Assembly (NCBI GenBank): GCA_038501625.1
Contig: JAZAYU010000088.1
Coordinates: forward strand, 1,612,001-1,676,000
DNA length: 64,000 nt
Direction: 5' to 3'
DNA from: Corbicula japonica
Lineage: Eukaryota; Mollusca; Bivalvia; Venerida; Cyrenidae
The notes under the pieces were generated by a model. The model did not search any database, was not told the origin of the DNA, and was given only the letters and a program-made list of their open reading frames with translations. A program made the position numbers and the translations under genes. How positions within the stretch are numbered: the first letter of the stretch is position 1; the number at the start of each line of letters is the position of its first letter. Positions 61,456 through 64,000 of the stretch are shown here, piece after piece.

Positions 61456-61775
61456 TTTTCAATTGCTATAAAAATCGGAATGGCGTGGACGCTGGCATAA
61501 ACTATTAGGTCCTATGCGAAGTGATTTATGTTCGGTTAAAAAAGTCAAAACAAGGTTTCTGACGAAGTAATAGTAACCAATGAAACCAATTTCAAACGTA
61601 AATTTTAAAATCAGTTTCATGCTTGAAAACAATATTTTCACGTCGTTTACCTATTTTTAAGAAAGTCTTGTTTATGTTTCCAACTTGTTGCCGACGACTT
61701 AGTTTGTGGCTTGACGGCCTGACGTCAGATACATAAGGCGTCTAGCATTTACAATAATTTCGCAAGATTAAATTA

Positions 61776-62794
61776 CGAGGTACAGTCAGAAAGTTCCCGG
61801 ACTGGTCCTTTTAAACAAATTATTGACGTCGGATCCTCATAAAATTTATCATGCATGTATTTCTATTTAAATCTAATATCAACAGCTATGAAAAAGTAGG
61901 TTTGAACAAGTATTTGAATTTATTTTTCCACATTTAGCATGGCCACAACCATAATACGGAGCACTTCAGAATTTGCCTTATTTTGCAATGAGATGACTAC
62001 ATTCTTTTTGAAGTTTCTCAAAATAACAGCACCAAGACGTCTTTATTTTTCCGCACGACATCAACGGAACGTTACTAGCAAACAATTACAAAATTTTAGC
62101 GTGATCGGCGAAGTATCGCCATTTTGTGAAGCATAATTTCCGCCGTGTAAAAAATCTGAAGCAAGAAAATGACAACGTTAATTGAACGTACGGAGCAGTG
62201 GACAGTAATTAAATTCTCTGCGATGTCTTGTATGACCCCGACTGATACTTGGAAATTCATGAAACAGATGGATGGTGTTATTAATTGTTCCAGGACTCTT
62301 GTGTTTGAGTGGCACAAACGTTTCCGGAAAGGTAGGGCGGTTATTGAGGATAATGCGCGAAGCGGAAGGCCGGGAAATGATGCGCGCTTAGTCAAAAAGA
62401 TTAAGGACGTCCTAGCAACTGATCGGCGCAATTCTCTAGATGATATTGCTTACACTGTCGGGCTGTGTCATGGAACTGTTCATAAAATAGTGACCCAGGA
62501 CTTGAACATGAATAAGGTATGTGCGCGCTGGGTTCCTCGTCTGCTGACAGATGAAATGAAAACAACCCTTGCAAACGGCATATGAACGTCACGACGTCGC
62601 GGAAGTGCTCCGTACATGACATAGTGGGCTATTCTAATGGATCAGAAAACATGTTTATGTTTGTATATTTTACATATATTTATATGTTCTTGCAGTGGAA
62701 TAGTTATATTTTCATGTCATATATTTAATTACTGAATCGTACGGAAAATAAAAAAGATATCATGACAGTCCTGGAACTTTTTGACTGTACCTCG
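61776..62794. mobile_element. mariner-type DNA transposon, 1,019 bp, internally deleted
   Basis: The two ends are inverted copies of about 30 bases starting CGAGGTACAGTCA, differing at only a few positions. Both ends are flanked by TA (61774-61775 and 62795-62796), the expected Tc1/mariner target duplication. Intact mariners are about 1.3 kb. Inside is a transposase N-terminus (62169-62585) but no catalytic domain. A second inverted pair of 13 bases (61955-61967 and 62602-62614) bounds the coding part. Confidence 0.88.
62169..62585 (+). pseudogene. mariner transposase, DNA-binding half only
   Basis: 138 codons match the start of mariner/SETMAR-like transposases: the first helix-turn-helix region, then FEWHKRFRKGRAVIED and ARSGRPG, the linker, the second helix-turn-helix (SLDDIAYTVGLCHGTVHKI) and KVCARWVPRLLTDEMK. 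The frame then closes within a few codons. Everything expected after this point, including the catalytic DDD triad, is missing. The product could bind transposon ends but could not cut or join DNA. An upstream open frame at 61939-62136 on the same strand has no recognisable domain. Whether this is decay or a retained short binding protein cannot be told from sequence alone. Confidence 0.85.
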
Positions 62795-62903
62795 TACTTC
62801 AGTCCGAGTTTTGACGTAAACTGACGTATGTCGTGATACGACTGCGAGTAACAGTGAACTTGCACAAATTTGCTTAACGGTTGCCAATATTTGTATTTTT
62901 CAG

Positions 62904-63024
62904 TTCTTTATCAACGACGCGTGTTAGACAGCGTCTTTGTGATTTGATGGGCACTGACGTCATACGTCTCAACGACAAACTTTACTTCCAGAAGCTTTCA
63001 CAGCGTCTCCAAGAGGAATATGAG
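62904..63024 (+). CDS. Probable internal exon of the unrecognised gene, continuing beyond the window
   Basis: A strong acceptor (TTTGTATTTTTCAG) starts the exon with a single base that completes a phase-2 codon; it closes at GAG|GTAGAA in phase 0. The 40 codons encode a charged amphipathic helix-like stretch (VRQRLCDLMGTDVIRLNDK, then LSQRLQEEYE). With the 60705 exon the split codon becomes TGT (Cys). The mariner element lies in the intron between them. No family recognised. Confidence 0.6.
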
Positions 63025-63189
63025 GTAGAACTATTTACAAATATTATGCTATTATATATTACTGTGTTTCCACAGGTGCTTTGAAGACGAACCCCGTTTT
63101 TTTTTTTTAAAACTGTATGAACTGGTCGCACCCCGCCCCCCTAAAAAAGATGGTCTACACTACATAAACTCATATTTTTTGGTTTTTTT

Positions 63190-63316
63190 TTCGTTATCAG
63201 TCTATCACAATCGAATTTACTATCAAATACCAAGTTCTCTGAATATACAGTCGGGACAGGAATTTTGGTACATGTATTTGATAGTAAATTTGGTGTGGAT
63301 AGATTGATAACGATCC
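63190..63316. repeat. Inverted-repeat element, about 40-bp arms
   Basis: CGTTATCAGTCTATCACAAT with TTTACTATCAAATACC on the left is mirrored by GGTACATGTATTTGATAGTA and GGATAGATTGATAACG on the right. After it, 63380-63400 is (GT)n and a run of about 13 G; 63420 to the end shows nothing else recognised. Confidence 0.85.
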
Positions 63317-64000
63317 CAATCTATCAAAACAAAACAAAAATGATGTGTTTATGTATTGTAGACCCTGATTTGTGTGTGTGTGTGTGGGGGGGGGGGGGGC
63401 GACCAGTTTATACAAATTTTTGAGAAAACGGGAACCGTCTTCAAAACACCTGTGTGTGTTCGTGTACGTGTGTGAGCATGCCCACTTCCCCCTTCTAGAA
63501 AATCGGTGCCTCAGTGCTTTTAGCGCTCTGGATACGGTCCTGGATAATTACTGATCCTCTCTTTGGAACTTTGGTTAACTATTACTTTTCTTTTTTGCAT
63601 TTTGTTTCCACTATGTCAAAGGGATATAAAAATATGCAAAGTTTGTTTAATATTAAAACCAGAACATTGGAAAAATTAAGGTTTTTAGACGAACGATTTA
63701 TTGTAATTTGAGTCTAATAAAAACAAGATTGTTTGTTTCAATGCCACTTCCGTTGACAATGATGTATTTATTCCAGAAATAAACTTTCTTACAAAATGTA
63801 ACGGACATTTTGGGACGCAAAATTAAATCTGTGCAGATCCTTGTGATTTTAGACTATTCTCAGTTTTATGATCTTGCGGACGGATAATCCGCAAAAATTA
63901 CACCAGCCTCTTTCTATTTTTACAATTCTTGACGAAAATAAGATAAATATTTATGCCAAAATATGTATTTCATGAGGGTGACCCATAATATACCCTTTTG

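Noticed and set aside
62169..62585. Functional SETMAR-like or mariner transposase gene
   Set aside because: No catalytic domain and no SET domain; only the DNA-binding half is present.

Overview
This window is animal nuclear DNA. Coding exons are short and split by GT-AG introns. The sequence is AT-rich and dominated by satellites, microsatellites and small inverted-repeat elements, with no operons, ribosome binding sites or long single-exon genes. The mix of dispersed elements and tRNA-like repeats fits a mollusc, most likely a bivalve. That placement is an inference from the repeat landscape and the gene content; no species-diagnostic sequence was identified.

The one gene that can be named with confidence is a complete LIM-homeobox gene on the minus strand, 29920 down to 16465. 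It is an Arrowhead (Awh) orthologue, the invertebrate counterpart of vertebrate LHX6/LHX8. Five coding exons could be assembled with matching splice phases at every junction, giving a 280-residue protein: a 38-residue leader, two LIM zinc-binding domains, a homeodomain and a short acidic/serine tail. A TATA box (30070-30076) lies 150 bases before the first ATG. A CCAAT / GC-box / CCAAT cluster (30341-30384) lies about 265 bases further upstream of the TATA box.

To the right, on the plus strand, are four candidate exons of one or more unrecognised genes: 34982-35343, 54915-55075, 60705-60964 and 62904-63024. The first three begin with ATG and all end in splice phase 2. The fourth accepts exactly that phase. 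They could be alternative first exons of one gene that continues past the right edge, or starts of separate genes.

Most of the rest is repeats. From left to right: a 2.4-kb array of 32-bp units (1400-3856); G-rich tandem repeats (5850-6250); a pair of foldback elements (8215-8481); an inverted-repeat element inserted into a dispersed repeat whose second copy nearby lacks it (12468-12903); a 33-bp array (14350-15125); microsatellites in and around the Awh introns; a degenerate hammerhead-ribozyme-like hairpin (34483-34590); a 3.3-kb array of 24-bp units rich in forkhead-type motifs (38042-41310); tandem arrays at 46.9-47.2, 47.9-48.5 and 49.1-50.1 kb; a 120-bp-arm hairpin (51093-51411); a cluster of tRNA-like sequences (51.5-52.7 kb); a purine-rich array (52.78-53.56 kb); and a mariner element with both ends but only the N-terminal, DNA-binding part of its transposase (61776-62794). 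At least six dispersed families (called A-F below) recur across the window.

No CRISPR array, rRNA gene, confident functional tRNA or virus was found.
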